Of a stretch of DNA of 61,621 bases, positions 7,693-16,066 are shown in pieces; the stretch's first letter is position 1; every line of letters begins with the position of its first letter. The notes below the pieces were generated by a model that saw only the letters and a program-made list of their open reading frames with translations, made no database searches and had not been told where the DNA came from. A program made the position numbers and the translations under genes. The DNA is taken from contig JAMCWX010000029.1 in the NCBI GenBank assembly GCA_023480885.1, positions 1 to 61,621 of the forward strand. Direction: 5' to 3'. Source of the stretch: Chloroflexota bacterium. Lineage in GTDB: Bacteria > Chloroflexota > UBA6077 > FW602-bin22 > JACPRP01.

Positions 7693-9192
7693 ATGTCATC
7701 TGAAACGAAGGTGCGGGTGCGAATGGCGCCCAGTCCCACTGGACCTTTCCATGTGGGAGGAGCGCGAACCGCTCTGTTCAACTGGCTATTCGCCCGCCAC
7801 TATGGCGGCGTCTTTGTGTTGCGGATAGAGGACACTGACGTTCTCCGCTCGAAACCCGAATACACCCAAAACATCGTCGATTCCTTGCGCTGGCTGGGCC
7901 TCGACTGGGATGAAGGCCCCGAGGCAGGAGGCTTACTCGGTCCCTATTTCCAGATGCAGCGGCTGAATACATACCGCGAGGCCAGCGATAGACTGCTCGC
8001 AAGCGACAAGGCATACTACTGTTACTGCACGCACGAGGAACTGGAGGCCGAGCGAGAGAAGGCAAGGGCGGCAAAGGTAGCCTACAGGTACTCGCGCCGC
8101 TGCCGCCATCTCACCGCCGAGCAGCGTAGCGAACTCGAAGCTCAGGGAAGGAAGCCAGTGATTCGCTTCGCGATGCCCCTGGATGGCACGGTAGGCTTCC
8201 GCGACATGATACGCGGCGACATCGCCTTCGCCAACCAGGAGCTAGACGACCTCGTGATCGTCAAGAGCGACGGCATACCGACCTACAACTTCGCCGTCGT
8301 CGTCGACGACACGACCATGGAGATCACCCACGTTATTCGTGGCGAAGATCACATCCCTAACACGCCCAAGCAGATTCACATCTTCAGAGCGCTCGGCTAC
8401 CCCCTGCCACAATTCGGCCATCTGCCCATGATCCTTGGGCCAGACCGCTCGAAACTATCGAAGCGCCACGGTGCGGCGTCAATCACAGAGTACGCCGAAC
8501 TGGGATACCTGCCCGAGGCGCTCGTCAACTACCTAGCCTTGCTAGGATGGTCTTACGACGACAAGCAAGAGATATTCACGCGCGCGGAGTTGATAAAGCT
8601 CTTCAGCATCGAACGCGTAGGGAAGACCGGCGCTATCTTCAACATCGAGAAACTCGATTGGCTGAACGGCTACTACATTCGCCAGCTCGATCTGGACGAC
8701 CTGACCAGGCGCATATTGCCATTCCTGCGTCAGGCAGAACTAGTCGGACCTGAAGAACTGACGGCCGATCAGTTCGGCCACGTCAAGAGCATAGTCGCAC
8801 TCATCCAGGAAAGACTGAAGCGCCTGGCAGAGGCCCCTGGGCTTACCGATTTCTTCTTCAAGAAAGAGCTCGAATACGACCCGGCGTTGCTGGTCTCGAA
8901 GGCCCTGACGCCGATGGAAGCACGAGCCACGATAATGCAGGCGAGGGAGCGAATCGTGGCCACAGCGGTTTTCGACGCCCCCAACTTGGAGCACACGATG
9001 CGCGAGCTCGCCGAGGACCTGGCGATGAAGACAGGCCAGCTTTTCGGCAGCTTGAGAGTGGCCGTCACGGGCAGGACCATTGCCCCTCCTTTGTTCCAGA
9101 CGATGGCGGTTCTCGGCCGAGAGCAAACGTTGGCGAGGGTAGACCGCGCCATCTCGATGCTGGACAAGATGATACAGAAGTTATCCGCGTAG
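7693..9192 (+). CDS. gltX: glutamyl-tRNA synthetase
   Basis: 499 residues. It charges tRNA-Glu (and in organisms with GatCAB also tRNA-Gln). The HIGH region is PSPTGPFHVGGARTALFNW near residue 12 and the KMSKS region is KLSKRHGA. The ATG is preceded by GGAGGT ten bases away. Length and domain order match bacterial discriminating or non-discriminating GluRS; which of the two cannot be decided by eye. Confidence 0.97.
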   Translation: MSSETKVRVRMAPSPTGPFHVGGARTALFNWLFARHYGGVFVLRIEDTDVLRSKPEYTQNIVDSLRWLGLDWDEGPEAGGLLGPYFQMQRLNTYREASDRLLASDKAYYCYCTHEELEAEREKARAAKVAYRYSRRCRHLTAEQRSELEAQGRKPVIRFAMPLDGTVGFRDMIRGDIAFANQELDDLVIVKSDGIPTYNFAVVVDDTTMEITHVIRGEDHIPNTPKQIHIFRALGYPLPQFGHLPMILGPDRSKLSKRHGAASITEYAELGYLPEALVNYLALLGWSYDDKQEIFTRAELIKLFSIERVGKTGAIFNIEKLDWLNGYYIRQLDLDDLTRRILPFLRQAELVGPEELTADQFGHVKSIVALIQERLKRLAEAPGLTDFFFKKELEYDPALLVSKALTPMEARATIMQARERIVATAVFDAPNLEHTMRELAEDLAMKTGQLFGSLRVAVTGRTIAPPLFQTMAVLGREQTLARVDRAISMLDKMIQKLSA

Positions 9193-9251
9193 GGCGCGGC
9201 CAAGCGAACATTCAAGATTCCAGAATACGGAGTCGCACGGGGGTGTGTTTA

Positions 9252-10280
9252 ATGGGCATAAGGTTCGAAAAAGAAATCCTGGAGAACAAGGTCCTCAACC
9301 CGATGAAGGATTTCCAATTGGACACCAGGGCAATCGAGGTCAGGATAGATCCCTTGACCGGCCATACCAGCCGCGTCGTCGATCGGTTCGGAAAGCGCGC
9401 CCCGTCCAAGTCCAATATCGACGCCTTCCTCCAGCTTACCAGAGACTGCTTCTTCTGCGCCGAGAAGGTGGAGGTCGTGACCCCCAGGATCATGCCCGAG
9501 ATATCTTCCGAGGAAAGGATCAAGGTTGGCGAGGCGATCCTCTTCCCCAACATGACGGCCTACAGCAACTATAGCGCCGTGTGCATTTACTCCACACAGC
9601 ACTTCATCGAAATCGGCAGCTTCAAGCCCGAGCTGATCGCCAACAATCTCAAGGCGCATCGCCGCTACATCAAACTGGTCGCGGCCTACGATCCCACAGT
9701 AAGTTTCTGCTCCATTATCGGCAACTACCTTCCGCCATCTGGCGGCTCAGTGATTCACCCCCACTTGCAAAGCAGCGTCGACAAAATACCCACCAACCAG
9801 GAACTGGAGATGATCTCCTGCAGCGAAGGCTATTGCCAGGAAAATGGCTCCAGCTTCTGGGATGACCTCGTCGAAGCCGAGCGAAACGAGGAAGAGAGAT
9901 TCATCGGCAGCACAGGCCAGGTATCCTGGCTGGCATCCTTCGCCCCGATCGGATTCAACGAAATCAGGGCCGTCGTCGCGGACAAATCGAGGATCACCGA
10001 CCTGGGCGACGATGATATCGAGAGCCTGGCAATGGGCATTTCCGCGGCGCTAAAGTATTATGGCGCCAATCACGTCAATAGCTTCAATCTCGCCATCTAC
10101 TCGGGTCCACTGAGGGGCGACGCCGGCCATTTCCGCGTGAACCTTCGCCTGATTTCCCGCTCGACTCTAGAGCCCTGGTATCGCAGCGACGCGACGGGCT
10201 TCGAGCGCCTGTTTTGGGAGCCGATAACGGATAGGCGGCCAGAGGAGTTTTGCGCCGACATCAGGCCATATTTTCGCTAG
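9252..10280 (+). CDS. galactose-1-phosphate uridylyltransferase-like protein
   Basis: 342 residues from ATG 9252; an in-frame GTG just upstream is possible. HIT-superfamily nucleotidyl transferase: the active-site pattern is SGGSVIHPHLQ (His-Pro-His), preceded by a possible zinc pair CFFC near residue 65. This resembles GalT, which transfers UMP between UDP-glucose and galactose-1-phosphate, but the sequence around it is diverged and no gal genes are nearby. It is followed after six bases by a membrane glycosyltransferase, suggesting a role in activating a sugar for a surface glycan (inference). Confidence 0.75.
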   Translation: MGIRFEKEILENKVLNPMKDFQLDTRAIEVRIDPLTGHTSRVVDRFGKRAPSKSNIDAFLQLTRDCFFCAEKVEVVTPRIMPEISSEERIKVGEAILFPNMTAYSNYSAVCIYSTQHFIEIGSFKPELIANNLKAHRRYIKLVAAYDPTVSFCSIIGNYLPPSGGSVIHPHLQSSVDKIPTNQELEMISCSEGYCQENGSSFWDDLVEAERNEEERFIGSTGQVSWLASFAPIGFNEIRAVVADKSRITDLGDDDIESLAMGISAALKYYGANHVNSFNLAIYSGPLRGDAGHFRVNLRLISRSTLEPWYRSDATGFERLFWEPITDRRPEEFCADIRPYFR

Positions 10281-10286
10281 ACCATA

Positions 10287-11723
10287 ATGAAGCGAAGAGT
10301 GCTCCCTCTGGCCGTGCTTGGCGCGACATCCGAGGCGATCTACCTATTCTCTTTCACGCTACCTTTCTCTCTGCCTGGCCACTACGAGCTGCTTACTGAC
10401 ATGGGTTTGCTGACGAAGTACAACCCAGCCGCTTTCGCTGCCTTCATTGCCAGCGTGCTTGGCCTTTTCCTCCTCTACCTCCTCGCCTTGCGCGAGATAA
10501 GGGAGAATGAGAGCAGGCACACCTGGGCAGTTGCCGTCGCATTCGCCCTGTTGTTCGTTCTGACGATGGCGCTGATGTATCCGATAACGGCCATCGACGT
10601 TTACGGCTACATCGTGCGCACACGCATCTTCACCATGTTCGGTAGCAACCCGTTTACTACAGTCCCGGCGCAGTTCCCGCAGGACCCATTTGGCTATTAC
10701 ATAGGCGGCTGGAAAGACTGGCCCACGCCGTACGGACCCCTTTTCATCCTGCTGGCCACGATACCTTCCTGGCTTTCAGGAAACGATCTCCTTCTCAACC
10801 TGCTCTCGTTCAAAGCTGTAGCGATAGCCGCCTACCTATGGGATGCCTGGCTTATTTTTCTGATCCTGAAGCGCTCTCATCCCTCGTTGGCAACCAGGGG
10901 GGTCCTTCTCTTTGCCTGGAATCCGCTGGTAGTTTTCGAGACGGCAGGCAACGGACACAACGACGCGCTACTGGTATTCTTCGTGCTGCTCGCCGTTTAC
11001 CTGGTCAGCACCGACCGTCCCACCCTTGGTATGGCCGCGCTGATCGCGTCGGTGCTCATCAAGTACATCACCTTGCTCCTCGTTCCGCTTCTCGCCATCC
11101 ACATTCTCCGCAAGCAGAACTCCTGGCGCGACCGTTTCGCCTTTATCGGCTTGTCCACAGTCGCCTCACTCGCGCTCGTCGTCCCGGCCTACGCACCCTT
11201 CTGGGAAGGACTGAGCACGCTGCGGGGCTTCCTGGGACAGGCAGACATCTTCATTTCATCGGTGCCTTCGATCATCACCTATCTATTGCAGAAATGGGTT
11301 GGCCTAGACCAGGCCGATTTTGTCGCCAAAGCCCTCACCGGCGTTGCTTTCCTAGCGATTTACCTGTGGCGAGCCAGGTCTGTTGTCGCGGACTTATCGA
11401 GCCTCGTATTGGCAAGCTTCGACGTCCTGTTCTATTACCTCATCATAGCGTGCACGCAATTCGAATCGTGGTACCTTATCTGGCCGATCGCGCTGGCAGC
11501 CTTAACGGCGAGCAGCACAGCGCACGAGCGAATCCACCTCCTCGCCATCGGCGCGATGCTCGGCGTTGCCGTTCTAGGTTACGTTTGGCCGTGGACAGGA
11601 GCAGAATTCCTGATCGTCAACGTGATGGCAGTCTCGGCGCTTTTCGCGCCGCTCGCGGGTCTCGAAGCATACAGGTGGGGTTGGCGCCGATCCCCTGCGC
11701 CAACCCCACCTGGGCCAGGATGA
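10287..11723 (+). CDS. GT-C family integral membrane glycosyltransferase (mannosyltransferase-like)
   Basis: 478 residues with about twelve hydrophobic helices. The first periplasmic loop after two or three helices carries the acidic motif AIDVYGYI, then GSNPFTTVPAQFPQDP and TPYGPLF, a pattern shared with polyprenol-phosphate-mannose-dependent mannosyltransferases (GT87/MptB-like). The donor would be a polyprenyl-phosphate sugar. It probably forms an operon with the GalT-like gene. The last 17 codons fall in a long perfect hairpin (11673-11711) and encode a Pro/Gly tail (SPAPTPPGPG) that looks secondary. Function inferred only at family level. Confidence 0.7.
   Translation: MKRRVLPLAVLGATSEAIYLFSFTLPFSLPGHYELLTDMGLLTKYNPAAFAAFIASVLGLFLLYLLALREIRENESRHTWAVAVAFALLFVLTMALMYPITAIDVYGYIVRTRIFTMFGSNPFTTVPAQFPQDPFGYYIGGWKDWPTPYGPLFILLATIPSWLSGNDLLLNLLSFKAVAIAAYLWDAWLIFLILKRSHPSLATRGVLLFAWNPLVVFETAGNGHNDALLVFFVLLAVYLVSTDRPTLGMAALIASVLIKYITLLLVPLLAIHILRKQNSWRDRFAFIGLSTVASLALVVPAYAPFWEGLSTLRGFLGQADIFISSVPSIITYLLQKWVGLDQADFVAKALTGVAFLAIYLWRARSVVADLSSLVLASFDVLFYYLIIACTQFESWYLIWPIALAALTASSTAHERIHLLAIGAMLGVAVLGYVWPWTGAEFLIVNVMAVSALFAPLAGLEAYRWGWRRSPAPTPPGPG
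11673..11711. repeat. perfect 15-bp inverted repeat at the 3' end of the GT-C gene
   Basis: AGGTGGGGTTGGCGC pairs exactly with GCGCCAACCCCACCT around a 9-base loop. No T-run follows on either strand, so it is not a standard terminator. It lies within the last codons of the preceding gene and upstream of tRNA-Gln. Confidence 0.7.
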
Positions 11724-11800
11724 AATTGCCGTGTGCCGTGTTAAATGCCTGCTTCTTACTGTTGCGAAAACCGAAAGCGCATGGTAAACTTTAGGCGTAC

Positions 11801-11874
11801 TGGGGGATCGTCTAGTGGTAGGACAGCAGACTCTGGATCTGCACGCCGGGGTTCGAATCCCTGTCCCCCAGCCA
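11801..11874 (+). tRNA. tRNA-Gln (anticodon CTG), CCA encoded
   Basis: Acceptor TGGGGGA pairs with TCCCCCA, discriminator G, then CCA. The anticodon stem GCAGA/TCTGC encloses loop CTCTGGA, with anticodon CTG. The T-arm is GGGGTTCGAATCCCT. All arms fold. The 3' part is partly repeated at 12560-12599. Confidence 0.95.
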
Positions 11875-11878
11875 ATAT

Positions 11879-11902
11879 GGCTCGCACAAGCGGGCCTTTT
11901 TT
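11879..11902 (+). terminator. terminator of tRNA-Gln
   Basis: GGCTCGC/GCGGGCC stem with loop ACAA (one G-T pair) followed by six T. Confidence 0.8.
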
Positions 11903-11936
11903 GTTGCCCTTTCCTATTACTCGCCGTAACATCCCG

Positions 11937-12221
11937 TCAGAGATTCCTGTAGGCATCTATACGGTGGCGAACGCGGACTACAGTGACAAGCGCCTTGGGC
12001 TCGTCGAGGTGGAAGAGGATTTGGTACTCACCCCTGTCGATGCGATAGGCATCTGGCTCGCCCTCAAGGGTTCTCATATCTTGGGGCCGCTGTCCTTGGT
12101 CAAGAGTTGCGACCAGGCGGTTGATGATGGCCTCGACTTGGCCTCGTATCTTTGGCTGCAAGGCAAGGACTTCCTTGTGTGCGCGTTTGGTTAGCTCAAG
12201 CTGATAGCTTCTAGACGGCAC
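11937..12221 (-). CDS. RelE/ParE-family toxin
   Basis: 94 residues from GTG 12221, overlapping the antitoxin stop by 11 bases. Recognisable RelE fold features: YQLELTKRAHKEVLALQ at the N-terminus, GEPDAYRIDRGEYQILF in the middle strand and VRVRHRIDAYR at the C-terminus. RelE toxins cleave mRNA at the ribosome, whereas ParE toxins poison gyrase; the basic C-terminal RVRHR suggests the RelE side, but this is not certain. Encoded downstream of and coupled to the antitoxin, between tRNA-Gln and a tRNA-Gln remnant. Confidence 0.88.
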   Translation of the reverse strand: MPSRSYQLELTKRAHKEVLALQPKIRGQVEAIINRLVATLDQGQRPQDMRTLEGEPDAYRIDRGEYQILFHLDEPKALVTVVRVRHRIDAYRNL

Positions 12222-12468
12222 TGTGGCCGTCCTCGGCCGCACGAATTTCGTCTTCGACTTGCGCCCAAGGGATAGTTGGTTCGTGTCTTGCCTCACGATA
12301 AGCAGCTAAATCTTCTTGAGCCTCCTGGTCTTCCAGCCACTTACGCAAGGCTTCGATGACGATTTCTCGCACCTGCTTGTCCATCTCAATCGCCATATGT
12401 CGGATGGCTCGATGAAGCTCTGGATCAATGCTCGCGGTGAGCTTGACGGTTCTCTCTTTCGTCGGCAT
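12211..12468 (-). CDS. ribbon-helix-helix (CopG-type) antitoxin
   Basis: 85 residues from ATG 12468, with AGGAGGT upstream. The N-terminal RHH domain reads RTVKLTASIDPELHRAIRHM. The acidic C-terminal tail (WLEDQEAQEDLAAY...AAEDGHSAV) is typical of the toxin-neutralising segment. The protein is expected to bind its own promoter and repress the pair. The gene order antitoxin then toxin is the usual one. Confidence 0.87.
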   Translation of the reverse strand: MPTKERTVKLTASIDPELHRAIRHMAIEMDKQVREIVIEALRKWLEDQEAQEDLAAYREARHEPTIPWAQVEDEIRAAEDGHSAV

Positions 12469-12488
12469 ATTCCCACCTCCTCTGGCCC

Positions 12489-12517
12489 GTTGTAGCACTA
12501 AGGCGCAACTGCGTAAA
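12489..12517 (-). promoter_or_regulatory. toxin-antitoxin promoter
   Basis: Minus strand TTTACG (517-512 of the 12 kb block), 17-base spacer, TACAAC (494-489), 20 bases before the antitoxin ribosome site. Likely also the RHH operator region. Confidence 0.5.
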
Positions 12518-12559
12518 GCCTCCACACGCGTTGACGGCAGCACGGCGATCACTCAGTTT

Positions 12560-12599
12560 TGATCCGCACGCCGTGGTCGAATCCTCATCACCGGCCAAT
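12560..12599 (+). pseudogene. degenerate copy of the tRNA-Gln 3' end (candidate att remnant)
   Basis: The run GATCCGCACGCCGTGG, then TCGAATCC, ending GGCCAAT, aligns with tRNA-Gln from its anticodon arm (11836) to just past CCA. GCACGCCG, TCGAATCC and GCCAAT are exact. It cannot fold as a tRNA. Position and orientation fit the distal repeat left by integration into the tRNA 3' end. Confidence 0.6.
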
Positions 12600-12650
12600 T
12601 ACCAAAAGCCCTGTTCCGGCAAAGACCGCCAAGTCACCACTTTCTGGTGA

Positions 12651-12792
12651 GCGTTTCGAGTTGGGGACATCTCACGGCGAGCCAAAGACCGCCTCGGTCT
12701 CGGAGACCGAGGCGGTCTGCGCCGGGGAACGGCGAGTTGGTCGCGCATAATGGATTATCTCGCGTCGCGGCGATGTCCCAAACCTGTAACGC
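12651..12792 (+). mobile_element. 142-bp MITE-like element, copy 1
   Basis: The ends are imperfect terminal inverted repeats (GCGTTTCGAGTTGGGGACATC on the left; the right end is its near-complement). The centre carries a perfect 31-base palindrome (12687-12717, arms GACCGCCTCGGTCTC and its complement around one base). There is no coding capacity. A second copy of exactly the same length lies inverted at 31695-31836 with about 8 differences. Confidence 0.85.
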
Positions 12793-12806
12793 TCCCCTTT
12801 CTGCCA

Positions 12807-12835
12807 TTGACTTGCTATCGAGCCAATGCTATTAT
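12807..12835 (+). promoter_or_regulatory. promoter of the potassium channel gene
   Basis: TTGACT (12807-12812), 17-base spacer, TATTAT (12830-12835). It starts just 15 bases beyond the MITE copy and leaves a leader of about 150 bases. Confidence 0.6.
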
Positions 12836-12995
12836 GCTGTCACGCTAACTCGGTGTTCCTCATCCGCCGATCACACATCGTGAGTTCGCGGGCGAGGAAC
12901 GCTTCGGGAAGACGTCCACTACCACCCAGTTTCCAGCAACATTGGCTCTGTTTCAGTTGTGGTCCGGACCATTCACCGCGCAGAAGGTACTGAAA

Positions 12996-13826
12996 GTGGC
13001 AATTGCGACAAGTCACGAGTCGATACGGTCCCTCAGGGAGAAGATCCACGTGATTCTCGACCCGAAAGTCGGCGACGAGATCGAGGACAGGCTGTACGAC
13101 GCTTTCATGGTCCCTCTGATCTTCCTGAACATACTTTCGGTGATTCTGGAAACCGAGGAAACTATATATGCCGAGTATTCTTCCCTGTTATGGACCTTCG
13201 AGGTTTTCTCGGTAATCATCTTCACGATCGAGTACGCGCTTCGTCTTTGGTCCTGCACAGCAGACGATGAGTTCATTAAGCCCGTAATGGGAAGGATCCG
13301 ATACGCACTCACACCGATGGCCCTGGTCGATTTGGTGTCCATCCTGCCCTTTTACCTGCCCATGTTCATTCCATTCGATCTGAGATTCGTCAGAGCGCTA
13401 CGCCTCCTGAGACTCTTCAGGTTGCTGAAGTCAGCCAGATACTCCAATTCCCTGCACACTATTGGATATGTTCTCAAATCGAAGAAGGAACAGCTCGTAA
13501 TTACGGCCTTTGCCACCTCAATTCTCGTGGTCTTTGCGTCGAGCTTAATGTACTTCGTCGAGTCCGAGGCCCAGCCCAAGGCATTTTCCAGCATCCCAGC
13601 CACTATGTGGTGGGCAGTGGCGACACTGACAACAGTTGGCTACGGCGACATCTATCCTATCACGCCCCTTGGGAAATTCATGGGATCCATTATCGCCATT
13701 TTGGGGATCGGGCTATTCGCTTTGCCAACAGGGATAATCGCCACTGGTTTTGTCGAAACCATGCAGGCGGATAAATGCGAGAAACGGGTTTGTCCCCACT
13801 GTGGGCAACCCATCGAGGACATCTAG
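12996..13826 (+). CDS. voltage-gated potassium channel with C-terminal zinc ribbon
   Basis: 276 residues from GTG 12996 (AGAAGG upstream; an in-frame TTG at 12942 is less likely). Six membrane segments: S1 near FMVPLIFLNILSVIL, S4 as the arginine ladder RFVRALRLLRLFRLLKSARY, then the pore with selectivity filter TTVGYGDIYP and S6 IIAILGIGLFALPTGIIATG. This is the Kv-like bacterial channel architecture. The unusual part is the last 16 residues, which read CEKRVCPHCGQPIEDI, a half zinc-ribbon or Cys cluster directly after S6 that could link gating to redox or metal. It is monocistronic and convergent with the Cu ATPase. Confidence 0.92.
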   Translation: MAIATSHESIRSLREKIHVILDPKVGDEIEDRLYDAFMVPLIFLNILSVILETEETIYAEYSSLLWTFEVFSVIIFTIEYALRLWSCTADDEFIKPVMGRIRYALTPMALVDLVSILPFYLPMFIPFDLRFVRALRLLRLFRLLKSARYSNSLHTIGYVLKSKKEQLVITAFATSILVVFASSLMYFVESEAQPKAFSSIPATMWWAVATLTTVGYGDIYPITPLGKFMGSIIAILGIGLFALPTGIIATGFVETMQADKCEKRVCPHCGQPIEDI

Positions 13827-13836
13827 CATCTCGATC

Positions 13837-15849
13837 CTATACTGCCTGGAGATCCAAGCGTCGGAGAAGCTGAGCGTTAAGAGCGACGATAACCGTGCTC
13901 GCCGACATCAGGATCGCCCCTACCGCCGGCACCAGCAGAATGCCGAACGGAGCCAGAACGCCCGCTGCCAGCGGCAACGCCACGACGTTATAGCCAGTCG
14001 CCCACAACAGGTTCTCGATCATTTTTCGGTAGCTGGCCTTGCTGAGTTGCATTATCCGTACGACGTCGCGTGGATCGTTCTTGACGAGAATAATGCCCGC
14101 GCTCTCAATCGCCACCTGAGTTCCAGCGCCGATCGCAATGCCTATGTCAGCCGCAAGCAGAGCTGGCGCATCGTTTACGCCATCCCCAACCATCGCCACG
14201 CTCGGGCCGCGCTGACGCAGCTCTCTGACCTTTTCGATCTTGTGCTCGGGCAGCACCTCGGCGAAGTACTCGTCGATGCCAATCTCCCGCGCAACCCAAC
14301 GTGCTACCTCTTCGCTATCGCCAGTCAACATCGCCACTCTCACCTTCATCTGCCGCAATCGCGATACTGCCTCGTAAGATTCAGGCCGTATCAGGTCTGT
14401 AAGGGCTATTGCAGCCTGAGGACGCCCATCCAGAACCAGGTAGACCACCGTCTTGCCTTCCCCCGCCCAGCGCTGCGCTGTCTCCTGCAACCCATCGAAC
14501 GACGCCAGGCCCAGCGTCTCCAACAGTCGTGGTCCGCCCACTTGCACGACGTGCCCATCCACGTCCGCACGAACTCCTCTGCCTGGCAGAGCCTCGAAGC
14601 CTGAGACGCGAACTCGACGCACTCCGCGCCGCTGCGCCTCGGAGCGAATGGCGCGGGCGAGAACGTGCTCGGAATCGCCTTCCGCCGCAGCCGCCAGCGC
14701 CAGCGCCTCTTCCTCAGGCATGCCTTCTACGGCTGCCAGACCCACCACTCCGAACTCACCCCGCGTGAGCGTGCCTGTCTTGTCGAAGACGACGACATCC
14801 AGGTCCCGCGCAGTCTCTAGCGCCAGACGCTCGCGCACGAGCAGCCCACTGCGAGCCGCCAGAGTCGTCGAGATGGCTACGACGAGAGGGATGGCCAGCC
14901 CAAGCGCGTGCGGGCAGGCGATGACCAGCACGGTAACCGTCCGCTCCAGAGCGAAACTACCTGATGCGCCCAGGGCTAGCCAGCCAACAAGAGTGACCGC
15001 GCTGAATCCAATCGCGACGAGCACCAGCCAGTAGGCGGCACGGTCGGCCAGCGCCTGAGCCTGAGAGCGCGACATCTGCGCCTGCTCTACCAACCGCGTA
15101 ATACCCGCCAGCATCGTCTCCTCTCCGATCTTCGTAACCCTCAGTCGCAGCGATCCCTCGCCGTTGACGGTTCCAGCTATGAGTTCGCTGTCAGGAGTTT
15201 TGTACATCGGGCGTGACTCGCCAGTGATCATCGCCTCGTTGACCGAGGATTCTCCCGATACAACTCGACCATCGGCAGGTATCCTGGCCCCTGGGCGAAC
15301 CAGCACGTGGTCTCCCACTTCCAGTTCCTCAAGTCTCACCTCCTCCGTTCGGTCGTCGACGATCCTCTCTGCCGTGTCGGGAAGCAGCTTGGCCAGCTCA
15401 GCCAGGGCACCCCTGGCTGAGCCAACGGCACGCATCTCGATCCAGTGTCCGAGGAGCATAATCACGACCAGCGTAGACAGTTCCCAGTAAAGCGGCTCGC
15501 CGCGAAAGATGAACTCGGTGGCAAGGCTGTATGAGTACGCGCTGGTTATCGCCAGAGAGACGAGGGTCATCATGCCAGGGCTTAGCGTGGCAAGCTCGTC
15601 TCTTGCGCCGCTCAGGAAGATGCCGCCGCCGTAAAAGAAGATGATGCTCCCCAGCACGAAGGGGACATACTGTGATCCAGGGAAAGTCGGCGGCGTGAAG
15701 TCTAGCAGTTCCTGGACGAGATCGGTATAGGCGAGAAGTGGCAGGGTTAGCAGCAGACAGATCCAGAAACGCTGGCGAAAATCCTCCGCTTTATGCGCCT
15801 CGTGCTTATGAGGCTTGCGCTGCGGCTGTTGCTTGTGCTGTCCATCCAT
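13837..15849 (-). CDS. copB: CopB-type copper/silver-translocating P-type ATPase
   Basis: About 670 residues. I start at ATG 15849 (GGGAAG upstream) although ATG 15867 is also in frame. The short N-terminus is His-rich with no CxxC heavy-metal domain (HKQQPQRKPHKHEAHK), typical of CopB rather than CopA. Key motifs: TGES, the membrane motif CPH (VLVIACPHALGLAIP) that marks the CopB/P1B-3 group, DKTGTLT phosphorylation site, the HP pair variant SEHVLARAI, and GDGVNDAPALLAADIGIA. It exports copper or silver from the cytoplasm. Its upstream region is shared with the fdh promoter. Confidence 0.93.
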   Translation of the reverse strand: MDGQHKQQPQRKPHKHEAHKAEDFRQRFWICLLLTLPLLAYTDLVQELLDFTPPTFPGSQYVPFVLGSIIFFYGGGIFLSGARDELATLSPGMMTLVSLAITSAYSYSLATEFIFRGEPLYWELSTLVVIMLLGHWIEMRAVGSARGALAELAKLLPDTAERIVDDRTEEVRLEELEVGDHVLVRPGARIPADGRVVSGESSVNEAMITGESRPMYKTPDSELIAGTVNGEGSLRLRVTKIGEETMLAGITRLVEQAQMSRSQAQALADRAAYWLVLVAIGFSAVTLVGWLALGASGSFALERTVTVLVIACPHALGLAIPLVVAISTTLAARSGLLVRERLALETARDLDVVVFDKTGTLTRGEFGVVGLAAVEGMPEEEALALAAAAEGDSEHVLARAIRSEAQRRGVRRVRVSGFEALPGRGVRADVDGHVVQVGGPRLLETLGLASFDGLQETAQRWAGEGKTVVYLVLDGRPQAAIALTDLIRPESYEAVSRLRQMKVRVAMLTGDSEEVARWVAREIGIDEYFAEVLPEHKIEKVRELRQRGPSVAMVGDGVNDAPALLAADIGIAIGAGTQVAIESAGIILVKNDPRDVVRIMQLSKASYRKMIENLLWATGYNVVALPLAAGVLAPFGILLVPAVGAILMSASTVIVALNAQLLRRLDLQAV

Positions 15850-15950
15850 CGAACTTCCCACGGACATAGGCCGAGCACAAAGCGTGCCGCTTCAGGCCGC
15901 TGTAGTCTATTACTACCGCTGTTTTCAGCCAAAAAAGCTCGCCACTGGCC

Positions 15951-15979
15951 TTGACAAGCTAGTTACAAAGGGCTATACT
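15951..15979 (+). promoter_or_regulatory. promoter of the formate dehydrogenase operon
   Basis: TTGACA (15951-15956), 17-base spacer, TATACT (15974-15979). The leader to fdhA is about 80 bases. Confidence 0.65.
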
Positions 15980-16066
15980 GATTTTCAGCATGACACAGTT
16001 TTGCTAGTCCTCTACTGGCTTATCCCTTGGGTGTCGTACGGCTACACATTCTTGGAGGTAGGGCCG

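Noticed and set aside
7517-7828. Plus-strand frame of 103 codons running into gltX in another frame
   Set aside because: It crosses the gltX promoter and ribosome site and overlaps conserved gltX codons; no recognisable product.
13750-14604. Long plus-strand frame of 284 codons opposite the Cu ATPase
   Set aside because: It is the shadow of a GC-biased gene; composition is Arg/Ser/His-rich and the opposite strand has every P-type ATPase motif.
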